From Bacteriovoracaceae bacterium (GTDB lineage: Bacteria > Bdellovibrionota > Bacteriovoracia > Bacteriovoracales > Bacteriovoracaceae), in NCBI GenBank assembly GCA_016784965.1, contig JADHTQ010000038.1, positions 1-46,120 on the forward strand: DNA of 46,120 nt, read 5' to 3'. Below, piece by piece: positions 33,756 to 42,577 of the stretch. How positions within the stretch are numbered: position 1 is the first letter of the stretch; each line of letters begins with the position of its first letter. The notes under the pieces were generated by a model. The model searched no databases and was not told the DNA's origin. It saw only the letters and a list, made by a program, of their open reading frames with translations. A program made the position numbers and the translations under genes.

Positions 33756-34748
33756 ATGGTACAGGCATTATATGATAAAGATGTAGATTTTTCAGTTCTT
33801 AAAGACAAAAAAATTGCAATTATTGGTTACGGCTCTCAGGGACATGCACATGCCCTAAATTTGAAAGACAGTGGGTGCCAAGTTGTTGTAGGGTTACATT
33901 CGACCTCAAAATCAATAGCAAAAGCACAAGCAGAAGGTCTGGAGGTTATGTCACCGGCCGAGGCTGCCAAAGCGTCCAACCTGATCATGCTACTTGTTCC
34001 CGATGAGTTTGCCGCCGATATATATGAAAAAGACATTGCCCCTAATCTAAATACTGGCGATACGTTGGCCTTTGCTCATGGATTTCATATTCATTTTAAG
34101 TCAATTGTGCCTCCCAAGGATGTGAATATAATTTTGATTGCTCCAAAGGGGCCTGGGCATATGGTTCGTAGAGTTTATCAGGAAGGTTTTGGAGTTCCAT
34201 GCATTTGGGCCGTTGAGCAAGATGCTACAAACAATGCTACTGCAATTACCCAGGCATATGCCAAAGGCGTCGGTGGTACACGGGCCGGCATCATTAAAAC
34301 GAGCTTTAAGGAGGAAACAGAAACCGATTTATTTGGCGAACAGGTCGTTTTGTGTGGAGGAACTACTGCACTGGTACAAGCTGGATTTGAAACTCTTGTC
34401 GAAGCCGGTTATCAACCAGAAATTGCCTATTTTGAATGTCTACACGAGCTAAAGCTGATTGTTGATTTAATGTATGAAGGTGGGATTGCCAAAATGAGAG
34501 ATTCAATCTCTAATACTGCCGAATATGGAGATTTAACAGTTGGCCCAAAAATTATAACTCCAGAGGTGAAAAAAAATATGTCCCATGCATTGGATCGTAT
34601 TAAATCGGGAGAATTTGCCAAGGAGTTTCTTGCAGAATGTAAAGCGGGCAAACCTCAAATGGAAAAGCTACGTCTTGCTGGCAAAGAAAACACAATAGAA
34701 AAAGTTGGTGGCGAGTTGAGAAATTTAATGGCCTGGATTAAAGAATAG
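33756..34748 (+). CDS. ilvC: Ketol-acid reductoisomerase, class I
   Basis: 330 residues, the short class I form. The N-terminal Rossmann domain starts with [22 protein letters not shown]. The nucleotide-specificity loop reads [14 protein letters not shown], with Ser residues that fit NADPH. The metal and catalytic segment is in [13 protein letters not shown] and [18 protein letters not shown], with SNTAEYGD. Strong SD AGGAGG lies in the ilvN tail. Last gene of the operon; the following 5 bases separate it from a convergent gene, with no clear terminator. Confidence 0.97.
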   Translation: MVQALYDKDVDFSVLKDKKIAIIGYGSQGHAHALNLKDSGCQVVVGLHSTSKSIAKAQAEGLEVMSPAEAAKASNLIMLLVPDEFAADIYEKDIAPNLNTGDTLAFAHGFHIHFKSIVPPKDVNIILIAPKGPGHMVRRVYQEGFGVPCIWAVEQDATNNATAITQAYAKGVGGTRAGIIKTSFKEETETDLFGEQVVLCGGTTALVQAGFETLVEAGYQPEIAYFECLHELKLIVDLMYEGGIAKMRDSISNTAEYGDLTVGPKIITPEVKKNMSHALDRIKSGEFAKEFLAECKAGKPQMEKLRLAGKENTIEKVGGELRNLMAWIKE

Positions 34749-34753
34749 TTTTT

Positions 34754-36034
34754 TTAGAAAAAACCGGCCAAGGGGAGTCCTATTGATAATCCCCACATGG
34801 TCGCAGATCTATTTTTGTTAGTCCAGCTAATGTAATTTAGCTCCCAAAAGACCTTCTTGCCCCATCTTACCCATAGATTTTTGTAATCTGGTACTCGGTA
34901 CAAAGAGATCAACATACCATACATCGCCAGATAATTTTCCCAACCAAACGGATTGTGAAAAGTTACTTCAAACCCTTGGGGAAATAAAAATTGATTGTAC
35001 AACTTAGAATTAGTTTTGTGCTCAAAAGTAACAAGTTGTCCGCCCAGCAGAGCGACCACATTTACCCGTTGGTCTAAGGCTTCACCAATGTCGTAAGCAA
35101 AATAGATACCCAAGTTATTAAATAGTGAGCCATTCCAAACTGTAGCATTAAAGCCCCTAATGGAAGCAATATCTGTCACCGAAAAATTACCATAGAGCAT
35201 AAAAGAAGGGGCCACCCTACTTTCCATTATCATATCATTTTCTTTGGTATCTAAAAAATATGGCCCAAAACCATAAGCTGTTTTAAAGCGGTGCAGACGT
35301 TTTGGAAGCAAGGCCTTTATTTTTATAACTCTTTTTTTCTTTTTATGGTCATACACCGTGGCGACAACTGGATTAGTTCCTGTAATAACAGATACAAAAG
35401 GAGCAGAGCTGCCATCTGATAATTTAATGTTGGGAGATGACCAGGTAATTTCCAGACGTGGTCTCTCACTCCCCCACTTTCCGATGCGGGCCAAATGGCA
35501 ACCTACAGATAGATACTCATTTTCAAGACCGATAAATTCAATCATATAACGAGAGCAAGAGTAATCAATTAATCTTCTATTTTCTTTAGTAGTAGAGGGT
35601 GTTGCATAAATTTTTATTAATCCACCTGGTTTGCCATTTGCAACAATTTGAACATCTCCTGGACTAAATAAATTCACATAAAGTTCTGTGTAGTAATGTC
35701 CATTTCGTTTTTCTAACAAGACGGGATTGTTCATATATTGTAAGTAAATATCCTTACTAGTAGTATATATGGTGATCGCAAGTCTTGCCCTTGGGGTCAA
35801 TAAGTTGTTTGCCTCCCTAATCCATTGCAGGGAATCCTTTACAAAATGGGCCTTAAACTTTATTGATTTATGAGCTTTTGCGGTCTGTACTGTAAAATTC
35901 TCAAGGTTTATTGGCAGGCGCAACTCACCAATAGTAACCGGCCCAAAAGAAATGGAGATGAGTCGTTTACAATTTGCTTGCTCAGTACTCATAAATAACA
36001 ACAAAAATGATAAGCTAATCCATTTCATTTTCAT
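34754..36034 (-). CDS. Exported, probably outer-membrane beta-barrel protein
   Basis: 426 residues with a signal peptide (hydrophobic segment about 6-16, cleavage near ANC-KR). The first half is a soluble beta-rich domain containing TPRARLAITIYTT and CSRYMIEFIG. From about residue 255 the sequence alternates hydrophobic and polar residues and is rich in aromatics (FKTAYGFGPYFLDTKEND, LGIYFAYDIGE, ENYLAMYGMLISLY), then ends LPLAGFF with a terminal Phe as in many outer-membrane barrels. No named family. It follows cysE on the same strand with a 1-base overlap (TAATG), so both may be cotranscribed. Confidence 0.65.
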   Translation of the reverse strand: MKMKWISLSFLLLFMSTEQANCKRLISISFGPVTIGELRLPINLENFTVQTAKAHKSIKFKAHFVKDSLQWIREANNLLTPRARLAITIYTTSKDIYLQYMNNPVLLEKRNGHYYTELYVNLFSPGDVQIVANGKPGGLIKIYATPSTTKENRRLIDYSCSRYMIEFIGLENEYLSVGCHLARIGKWGSERPRLEITWSSPNIKLSDGSSAPFVSVITGTNPVVATVYDHKKKKRVIKIKALLPKRLHRFKTAYGFGPYFLDTKENDMIMESRVAPSFMLYGNFSVTDIASIRGFNATVWNGSLFNNLGIYFAYDIGEALDQRVNVVALLGGQLVTFEHKTNSKLYNQFLFPQGFEVTFHNPFGWENYLAMYGMLISLYRVPDYKNLWVRWGKKVFWELNYISWTNKNRSATMWGLSIGLPLAGFF

Positions 36035-36837
36035 TATTTCTTTTCCAAAAGCTTGACTTCACTCTTATGATAAACGATTGAATTGGGTTGCACTGACTTG
36101 GTAAGCCAGACGTTACCGCCAACGATAGAGTTTTCCCCAATAACTGTTTCACCACCTAAAATTGTAGCACTGGAGTAGATGGTGCAATTGTCGCCAATTG
36201 TAGGATGTCTTTTGGTATCGGATAAATTTTTATCGACACTCAAGGCCCCGAGAGTTACCCCTTGATAGACTTTGACATGTTTGCCTATCTGAGTAGTTTC
36301 TCCGATGACAATGCCCGTTCCGTGGTCGATGCAAAAATACTCGCCGATATTGGCACCGGGATGAATATCTATGCCGGTTAATTGATGGGCATACTCAGAA
36401 AAAATGCGGGGGATAATTTTTACTTTTTTGTTATGTAGCGCATGGGCCACTCGGTGGACATAAATGGCAAAAAAGCCTGGATAGCACACCAATACTTCAT
36501 CAATACTTTTAGCGGCAGGGTCGCCTTTAAAAACTGCATCTAAATCCTTGTCAAGTAGGATACTAATAGTCTCAAGTTCATCAAATATTTCAGCTGAAAC
36601 CCTAAGGGCATCTGCATGTGATAAACTGCCCAGTAAAATTTCGTTTAATAGGGTTTCATTCTGCCTCATCCGCAAAATTAGATCGTCAACTGTATCAATG
36701 GATTTTTTACTATAATGGGGGTACAAAATTTCTAGTAATCCGTCAATAAAGTCAACGACATTAGATCTATTTACAAAATAACGTCCCTGCAGAGGTATCT
36801 GCTTATCAAATAAAGTTTGTGCAAACTTGCGGTCCAT
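36034..36837 (-). CDS. cysE: Serine O-acetyltransferase
   Basis: 267 residues, EpsC/SrpH/CysE type. It acetylates serine for cysteine synthesis. N-terminal helical domain about 1-140; left-handed beta-helix hexapeptide repeats about 145-250: GIDIHPGANIGEYFCIDHGTG, GETTQIGKHVKVYQGVTLGAL, KRHPTIGDNCTIYSSATILGG. The catalytic His is in the DHGTG block and the Asp near LYSP-type position is plausible. With the homocysteine trio this is part of sulfur assimilation, although it lies 15 kb away. GTG/ATG choice: ATG at 36837, SD GGAGA. Confidence 0.9.
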   Translation of the reverse strand: MDRKFAQTLFDKQIPLQGRYFVNRSNVVDFIDGLLEILYPHYSKKSIDTVDDLILRMRQNETLLNEILLGSLSHADALRVSAEIFDELETISILLDKDLDAVFKGDPAAKSIDEVLVCYPGFFAIYVHRVAHALHNKKVKIIPRIFSEYAHQLTGIDIHPGANIGEYFCIDHGTGIVIGETTQIGKHVKVYQGVTLGALSVDKNLSDTKRHPTIGDNCTIYSSATILGGETVIGENSIVGGNVWLTKSVQPNSIVYHKSEVKLLEKK

Positions 36838-36917
36838 AATATTTCTCCACTAGGCGATAGTGTCATGCATGATGTAATTATAATATTACCCATACGGCCC
36901 ATGCAAGGATAAATGTA

Positions 36918-36946
36918 TTGTGCTGGCATAATATTGAATTTATAAT
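36918..36946 (+). promoter_or_regulatory. Strong promoter of the FHA-GGDEF gene
   Basis: TTGTGC (36918-36923), 17 bases, perfect TATAAT (36941-36946). Transcription would begin near 36953, giving a leader of about 35 bases before ATG 36988, which has GGA/GAG at 36975-36983. The best-formed promoter in the window. Confidence 0.6.
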
Positions 36947-36987
36947 GATAGAATAGATGTTATTCACTTTTTAAATGGAATTGAGTC

Positions 36988-37896
36988 ATGCCAAACAATA
37001 CTACTGTTGTAATTACAGACATGGAAGAAGCACTAAGTGCAGTAGACAAAGAAGTAGGGGCAAAACCTGGAGCGATTGTCGCGGTGGGAGGACCTATTGA
37101 TGGTGCCATATTTGATCTTAATATTGGTGAAACTCTAATTGGCCGCGGTCTTAAAAATACAATGCCAATTGACCTTCCTGGTATTTCTAGAAAACACGTA
37201 AAAATTACAGTGCAAGAAGGCGATACTTTTGTCGAGGATTTGGGCTCTAGTAACGGAACCAGAGTTAACAATCAGTTAGTAAATGGTAAAAGAAAACTGT
37301 TTAAAAATGATGTTATCAATATTGGTGTTTTGAGTTTAAAATTTATACCCAAAGGAGATCCCGATAGACTAATCTATGACAAACTAAATCTCGATGCAGT
37401 AACAGATGAGTTAACGGGGTGTTACAATAAGACCTTTTTTAACAGTACTTGTGACATGGAGATGAGAAAATCAAAAATCATGGGGCATAACTTAAGCCTT
37501 ATAATTATCGATTTAGATCACTTTAAAAAAGTTAATGATACCCATGGACACGATGCAGGCGACTTTATTTTAAAAGAGATGCCTTCTCTCATTAGAAACC
37601 ACGGCTTAAGAGCAAAAGATATATTTGCCCGCTATGGTGGAGAAGAATTTGTGGTACTACTGCCAGAAACTGATCTACAACAGGCCGCAGATTTGGCCTC
37701 TCGGTTGCGAGCACTTATTCAAAAGCATAAGTTCATGTACGGAGATATTGAGATACCCGTAACGGGCTCATTTGGAGTTTCCCAGAATTTAGATAATGTA
37801 AAAGATGGAGTTGAATTGTTTAAATTGGCAGACCAAGCTGTCTATAAGTCAAAAGAGGATGGACGAAATAGAGTGTCTCTTTGTACGGATTTATAA
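36988..37896 (+). CDS. FHA-GGDEF diguanylate cyclase (DgcB-like)
   Basis: 302 residues. FHA domain about 28-120: LIGRGL (50-55), SRKH (67-70) and GSSNGT (86-91) are the phosphothreonine-binding residues. GGDEF domain about 138-300: DELTGCYNK, DLDHFKKVNDTHGHDAGD and the intact active-site GGEEF (217-221). An inhibitory I-site RAKD (208-211) lies exactly five residues before it, so feedback inhibition by c-di-GMP is expected. Domain order matches Bdellovibrio DgcB, a cyclase needed for prey invasion. The N-terminal tail is rich in Thr (NNTTVVITD), which might be the phosphorylated ligand of the FHA domain, as described for DgcB. Confidence 0.93.
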   Translation: MPNNTTVVITDMEEALSAVDKEVGAKPGAIVAVGGPIDGAIFDLNIGETLIGRGLKNTMPIDLPGISRKHVKITVQEGDTFVEDLGSSNGTRVNNQLVNGKRKLFKNDVINIGVLSLKFIPKGDPDRLIYDKLNLDAVTDELTGCYNKTFFNSTCDMEMRKSKIMGHNLSLIIIDLDHFKKVNDTHGHDAGDFILKEMPSLIRNHGLRAKDIFARYGGEEFVVLLPETDLQQAADLASRLRALIQKHKFMYGDIEIPVTGSFGVSQNLDNVKDGVELFKLADQAVYKSKEDGRNRVSLCTDL

Positions 37897-38562
37897 CTGC
37901 CTGGATAGAACTTCTAACTTACCTGACATAATTGTGACAAACTGATCCCCATTAATACCAAGTATGTGATGTTTGGCCGGATTTCTAGGATGCTTTATAA
38001 ACTTAATACAAGAAACTAGGCCGTAATCAAATTCAAAGCTCGTTAACTGTTCTTTTAATTTTGCAATTTGCTCGTATGCAGGGGTCAAATCTATATTGGG
38101 TTGCAGATATGTGTCTTTTACAAACTCGTGCGCTTTAGCAAAATTTTTTTTAATTTTTAAGTATTGTGTAAATGTATCATTTGTACAAATCGAATTATAG
38201 TTTTGCATGATCTTTTCTAGCTTTAAGAAGTAGCTGTAGCGACTACTTAACCATTTTGTAACATTAAAAGTAAAAGTTCTTTGAGATTTTTTAGAGTCCA
38301 TCTTGCAGCTTACACCATCAAACTTGACCATCAAATCCATGATATTATCTTGGAGATTTACAAGCTCGTCACGTAAGTGATTATAGTCAACAAATTTTGT
38401 GATTTTGTCTTTAAATGGTTCTGTTTGCTCAGAGATGTTTGACATGTCTGATAATAACTCACTATTACAAAAACCATCAACGTCTTTGTATCCATCTTCT
38501 TTTTCACAAGAAATGACTAGAAAGCAAAAAATAAATATCTTAACTAAAATGTACATCTTCAT
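37891..38562 (-). CDS. Lipoprotein of unknown function
   Basis: About 223 residues from the ATG at 38562, preceded by AAGAGAC; an upstream ATG (38613) would put the signal too far inside and overlap the protease gene. Lipobox VISC near residue 19. The body is helical and Lys-rich with seven cysteines, including NSICTNDTF and SCKMDSK, and contains KITKFVDYNHLRDELVNLQD. No domain recognised. It follows the trypsin-like lipoprotein gene after about 25 bases on the same strand, so the two may be cotranscribed and function together. Tail-to-tail overlap of 6 bases with the cyclase. Confidence 0.65.
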   Translation of the reverse strand: MKMYILVKIFIFCFLVISCEKEDGYKDVDGFCNSELLSDMSNISEQTEPFKDKITKFVDYNHLRDELVNLQDNIMDLMVKFDGVSCKMDSKKSQRTFTFNVTKWLSSRYSYFLKLEKIMQNYNSICTNDTFTQYLKIKKNFAKAHEFVKDTYLQPNIDLTPAYEQIAKLKEQLTSFEFDYGLVSCIKFIKHPRNPAKHHILGINGDQFVTIMSGKLEVLSRQL

Positions 38563-38587
38563 TTTTAAAAGTCTCTTATAAGTTATC

Positions 38588-39889
38588 CTAAATATTGTCA
38601 CAATATCCAACATTGAAGTTATCAGTAAAGCTATGTATTAATAATGAAATATCAAATGGCTTATCATTGACCGCAGTTTTTTGTATGGTTAATGTACCTT
38701 GGGTAGTTTCTAAATGGACTTTCTGTAATAAGCGTCCATAGGGGTCAAAGCGCTTGTTTAATGTCCAAGCTGGAATTGTAATGTTGCCTAAAGTATTTGG
38801 GCCTTCAGTTAATGCCTCGACCTTTTTTATACATTTGGGTTTGACAGTAAAGTTTTCACGACCTGCTTTTGTATAGACTTGCCAGACAGTTAAATGGTTA
38901 CTTCTTTTGTTCCAATCGCTAATGGTCTTTAATTTCAAGTTATCTAATAATATCTTGATCCAATCTTTTTTAAGCTGAGTATGTTTAGCATAAATTTCTC
39001 TTTCATCGCATAGAGGGTTTGTATAGGTCGAAACTTCAGCGGGAAAATCCATACAAGTAAAATTATTTCCTCCGGCAAGTGCTCCGAGTTTAAATGGCAG
39101 TATAACATTGGGGTCATATCCATGGCCTTTTAAAATTTTACTAATCGTTGAGTGTGGATATCTTACATTGAGAATCCCCTTTGCTTTGCCACTTATAACA
39201 CTGATTAGAGGTGAGCCAGAATTTCCCCCTCTAATTGAACAGTCGCCAAGAAATACATAGGGGTAGTTTTTATGATTGAAGTTGGGGGTTATAAAGGAGT
39301 TATAAAAGATGTTGCAGGTTTGACGCTTTATTAGTCCAAAGAAACGTTTTGAGTTTGAGTGCATGGGGTCCATGGACCATACTTCTACCTGCTCATGATC
39401 AACAAATCCCGACTTATTATCAATTTCAAGAGGTACTCTTTTGGTATTTTTTGTGAGCTTTATAAATGAATAGTCTAGTTCTAGGTGGTGATATGAAGAT
39501 GAGAGGACTTTAGCGCAAACAAAGCGCTCCTTTTGAAATCTTTTGTTTTTGGGGAAAGTTACCCCTATACGATCAGTACAGCTTGAAACATCCTTTTTCA
39601 AATATTCAGGAATACAATGTCCATTTGTCATTACGATATCATCTGATATTAAAAATGCGGTACACACCAAGACCTGAGTGTTGCTTTTATCTGCAATGGC
39701 CAATTTTGCCACATAGTCAGGACAGTCATTTAAAGCACACTTGACGTCATCATTTTGAATCTGCTTTACAGCATCTAAAACGCGAAAACGGGCAACTAAC
39801 TGATTTTTTAATTCAGTTCCACTGTGCTGCTCTGATTGTCCGCAAGCTGCTGTAATTATTAGGATTGCTGTAATCCATAAATATCGCAT
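38588..39889 (-). CDS. Trypsin-like serine protease lipoprotein
   Basis: 433 residues. Lipobox TAAC (C16). Trypsin-fold domain about 30-270 with the full triad: H91 in TNGHC, D139 in LELDYSF and S224 in GGNSGSP. The C76-C92 pair corresponds to the conserved disulfide next to the active-site His. The oxyanion sequence GNSGSP replaces the usual GDSGGP, a change also seen in bacterial V8/Glu-type proteases. The C-terminal 160 residues are unassigned. Surface or periplasmic proteolysis is expected; a role in attacking other cells is inference. Start ATG 39889 with SD AAGGA. Confidence 0.85.
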   Translation of the reverse strand: MRYLWITAILIITAACGQSEQHSGTELKNQLVARFRVLDAVKQIQNDDVKCALNDCPDYVAKLAIADKSNTQVLVCTAFLISDDIVMTNGHCIPEYLKKDVSSCTDRIGVTFPKNKRFQKERFVCAKVLSSSYHHLELDYSFIKLTKNTKRVPLEIDNKSGFVDHEQVEVWSMDPMHSNSKRFFGLIKRQTCNIFYNSFITPNFNHKNYPYVFLGDCSIRGGNSGSPLISVISGKAKGILNVRYPHSTISKILKGHGYDPNVILPFKLGALAGGNNFTCMDFPAEVSTYTNPLCDEREIYAKHTQLKKDWIKILLDNLKLKTISDWNKRSNHLTVWQVYTKAGRENFTVKPKCIKKVEALTEGPNTLGNITIPAWTLNKRFDPYGRLLQKVHLETTQGTLTIQKTAVNDKPFDISLLIHSFTDNFNVGYCDNI

Positions 39890-40030
39890 ATCCTTCCTTC
39901 TATTTGCAAGTAAGTATGTGTATATATGTATATATTGTGTGGCGCGTTGTGTCTAGTGATAATCTAATTTTGGTTAATATTTACACATAGTGTTGTTTTA
40001 TTTAGTCCATGATAATGGGTTAAAATGTGG

Positions 40031-40876
40031 TTATGGTGCAGTAAGTGGTTTGATTAGTAGTAACGTTCCACTTTCTTCCAAGCTTTTGTCGCCAGCTTCA
40101 CTAAAGCGCATTGAGGAAGTCCCCTCTGTAAACGACCACTTATGGGTTTTTGTGAAGTGCTTCTTAAGGTATTTTTTTATTGCTGATTTGTGTGAACCTA
40201 AAATGCCAAAAATTCGTACCTCCCCATGAGGTGCCAATACCCTCTTTATTTCAGATAGGGTGGCAAGCCCATCCTCGACAGATAAATTATTGACTAGTTT
40301 GTGGGCCACGATGACATCTATGCTGCTATCTGCAACAGGAATATTGGAAGAACTTCCCCTAATGAGGTGGTCTCCATACTTATTTAGATAATCAATCATC
40401 TGTGTTCCTACATAATTATTAGTAGGGATATCACTGGAATGGTACCAAATATCAAGGCCATACACATCAACTCCCTTAGAGCGAAGATGGGGGAGCAAAC
40501 CGCTTAATCCCTCTCCAAGCGAAAGCACAACTGCCTTATTTGATTTCCAGTGGGCCACTTGTTTTGCATCAATTTTAAGTGCCTTGAGCATTTCTGGTAG
40601 AGCATAATAAATTGTATCACCTGTAACAATAATCTTGTTCACAGTGACACCCATTCCTTGGCCCCCTCTGTAATTTTTCTCGGGCATGAATAGTTCAAAT
40701 TTGACATCAGATGAGCTTATTGCAAAGTGCCTGACAAAAGGTACTGCTTCTTTGTGACATAGACGGGTGTTTTTTATTAGGCTTCTATTTTGATCAATGG
40801 ATGCAGGTGATCTGGGAGCATCTAAGTGGGTACAACTATATAGGAGTGTGAATAGAAAAATAACCAAACGTGTCAT
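40031..40876 (-). CDS. Lipoprotein with a methyltransferase-like (Rossmann) domain
   Basis: 281 residues. Signal with lipobox LYSC (C15), so it should be exported and lipid-anchored. Residues about 110-245 look like a class I SAM-methyltransferase fold: AVVLSLGEGLSG (motif I, 115-125), YGLDIW with acidic D142 where ribose hydroxyls bind, SSNIPVADSSIDVIVAHKLVNNL (motifs II-III), and LSEIKRVLAPHGEVRIFG (motif IV). Motif I has a Glu instead of the usual Cys/Gly pair. The first 105 residues (with GGQGMGVTVNKIIV) are a separate unknown domain. A SAM-binding domain outside the cytoplasm is unusual; cofactor binding is unproven. No operon partner. Confidence 0.7.
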   Translation of the reverse strand: MTRLVIFLFTLLYSCTHLDAPRSPASIDQNRSLIKNTRLCHKEAVPFVRHFAISSSDVKFELFMPEKNYRGGQGMGVTVNKIIVTGDTIYYALPEMLKALKIDAKQVAHWKSNKAVVLSLGEGLSGLLPHLRSKGVDVYGLDIWYHSSDIPTNNYVGTQMIDYLNKYGDHLIRGSSSNIPVADSSIDVIVAHKLVNNLSVEDGLATLSEIKRVLAPHGEVRIFGILGSHKSAIKKYLKKHFTKTHKWSFTEGTSSMRFSEAGDKSLEESGTLLLIKPLTAP

Positions 40877-41130
40877 TAGCTAATTATCGGAGCCATCATA
40901 CAATTTTATTAGTGATACAGACACAACTGTAGTGTCAAATTAGAATTTGCCGGTGTGGCCTTACAATATTAAGAAGAATTTACATGTTCCCACAAGACAG
41001 AAACCACATAACAGCGCAAAGCGTTGCTGACTCAACAAACTTCTGCTAAATATTGGCTTACGACATACTTTAAAAGAAGAAAATTAGATATAACAACAAG
41101 TGCTGCTAGCATAATTTTAGGAGAACAAAA

Positions 41131-41466
41131 ATGAACAATTATAAACGACTACTACCTTTAATTTCATTTTCAATTTTATCTATAATGCTCTTTAGTGATG
41201 CTGCCCTAGCAAAATCCTATCCTCCTTTGGGTGAGAGAATGTGCCAACTCTATAAATACTCGAGTCAAGATTGTAAAGGAGCAAAGGATGGTTATGGGCC
41301 CTGTAGATATAATGGGGGTGGGCATGAAGAGTGTTTTGCAGCAACTGCAGGTTATAAATATTGTATAACTACTCATGGACATAATGAATGTCTCAAGGCC
41401 CCTAAAAGCTATGGACATTGCATATTTTATAAAAAAAATCATGCTAAATGTATGCGGCCAAGATAA
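41131..41466 (+). CDS. Secreted small protein with cysteine every ten residues
   Basis: 111 residues with a signal peptide (cleavage probably after ALA, residue 27). The mature part has eight cysteines at 38, 48, 58, 68, 78, 87, 97 and 107, a spacing of 10 throughout except one 9. It can be read as four units of about 20 residues, each C-x(8-9)-C: CQLYKYSSQDC, CRYNGGGHEEC, CITTHGHNEC and CIFYKKNHAKC. In the last three a His lies three before the second Cys (H65, H84, H104), and a Tyr precedes the first (GYGPC, GYKYC, SYGHC). This suggests disulfide or metal binding. SD AGGAG. No family recognised. Confidence 0.75.
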   Translation: MNNYKRLLPLISFSILSIMLFSDAALAKSYPPLGERMCQLYKYSSQDCKGAKDGYGPCRYNGGGHEECFAATAGYKYCITTHGHNECLKAPKSYGHCIFYKKNHAKCMRPR

Positions 41467-41652
41467 GATCACGTCACCACAGTTTGGGCAGAGAGTTGAT
41501 AGAATAAGTAGTGTTTCATCTTCTTTCATGAATTATTTATATATTTTCATAATATTTTAATCTTTCATTAACAAATTTATGTTGAGCTACAACTAAATAG
41601 TTTAACCTGAAATGCTTTGTGGCATGTTGACTGGTTAACCCAAGGATAATTT

Positions 41653-42462
41653 GTGACCCAAGCTTTAGTTATATCTTTTTTGTCTATTTGCTTTTTTAGT
41701 TGTTCAATTTGTTATGGAAATGGCCAGAGCTCACAAAATATAGAAGACCTAAGCTTAGTATTGAGCCGAAATCCTAATATACTTTATAGGAAGAGAACTT
41801 ACATCTCAGAAATTGATCAAACACCTACAACTACGTCAGAGATAGTTTTATTAAGAGATAACAAATTTGTTCGACTTCATGACTTGAGTGCAGGGTATAC
41901 TGGAGAATTAGATCCCTCTGCGATTTTGGCCGATGTAAGACTAAATATAAGTAACTATCAAGGAAATATATTTGCTTTTGATTTTGTTCTTCCACTACAG
42001 AAATTGGGTGGAGAGAACTTAGCGGCTCCAGTTATGCCAGATTTTGATCAAAAAAGAAAAATACTTTATGTGTCTGCAGATGGGGAAGTTGAGCTAACCC
42101 AAGGAGGATATTGGAGTAAGGAGAAGTCTTCTAAAATTATGGGCAAGTGGAGTAAAGCCGGTGTAAACCATGTTGAACACACGATGTTAAAGGGGGGATT
42201 TATTCATATTGGGACAGTTAACAGTGAGATTAAAACGTATTATAGAAAATTTTCTGGCTTTAATGTCTACGCTATCAGATACAATGAAACCTTGGTGCTT
42301 TTATCAGATGACTTTAACTTTCATAACGCAAACAGCACTGTAAAGAAGCAGGCAAGGGCGCTACACCTATTAAAAAAAAATCATCTAGATAGAATATTAA
42401 AACAAGCAGTTTCAAACAAGGATGACTGTGTTGCAACTGTAATTGCAATTGTTAACAGCTAA
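41653..42462 (+). CDS. Exported protein of unknown function
   Basis: 269 residues from a GTG at 41653, supported by AAGGA six bases before. A hydrophobic signal segment (about 4-20) contains FFSC, which might be a lipobox, though a further Cys (SICYG) makes plain cleavage possible. The body is beta-rich with FVRLHDLSAGYTGELDPS and FAFDFVLPLQKLGGENL. It contains no catalytic motif I recognise. It follows the cysteine-decad gene after about 185 bases. No known family. Confidence 0.65.
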   Translation: MTQALVISFLSICFFSCSICYGNGQSSQNIEDLSLVLSRNPNILYRKRTYISEIDQTPTTTSEIVLLRDNKFVRLHDLSAGYTGELDPSAILADVRLNISNYQGNIFAFDFVLPLQKLGGENLAAPVMPDFDQKRKILYVSADGEVELTQGGYWSKEKSSKIMGKWSKAGVNHVEHTMLKGGFIHIGTVNSEIKTYYRKFSGFNVYAIRYNETLVLLSDDFNFHNANSTVKKQARALHLLKKNHLDRILKQAVSNKDDCVATVIAIVNS

Positions 42463-42516
42463 CCTTTTTTCCTCATATAAGAACCTATCATTTTTACAAC
42501 AATGACGCAGCGCAAG

Positions 42517-42545
42517 TTGTGTGGTGTATCATTCTGGTGTACAAA
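42517..42545 (+). promoter_or_regulatory. Candidate promoter of the 724-residue protein gene
   Basis: TTGTGT (42517-42522), 17 bases, TACAAA (42540-42545). ATG 42578 follows after about 25 bases of leader with SD GGGGAG. Weak -10 match. Confidence 0.35.
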
Positions 42546-42577
42546 CTCGAAAATATTAATAACGTGGGGAGAACATT

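Noticed and set aside
40984-41049. 21-codon frame starting MFPQDRNHITAQ
   Set aside because: Only an AAGAAG-like SD and too short to judge; the nearby GCGC repeats may be a weak hairpin, with no T-run.
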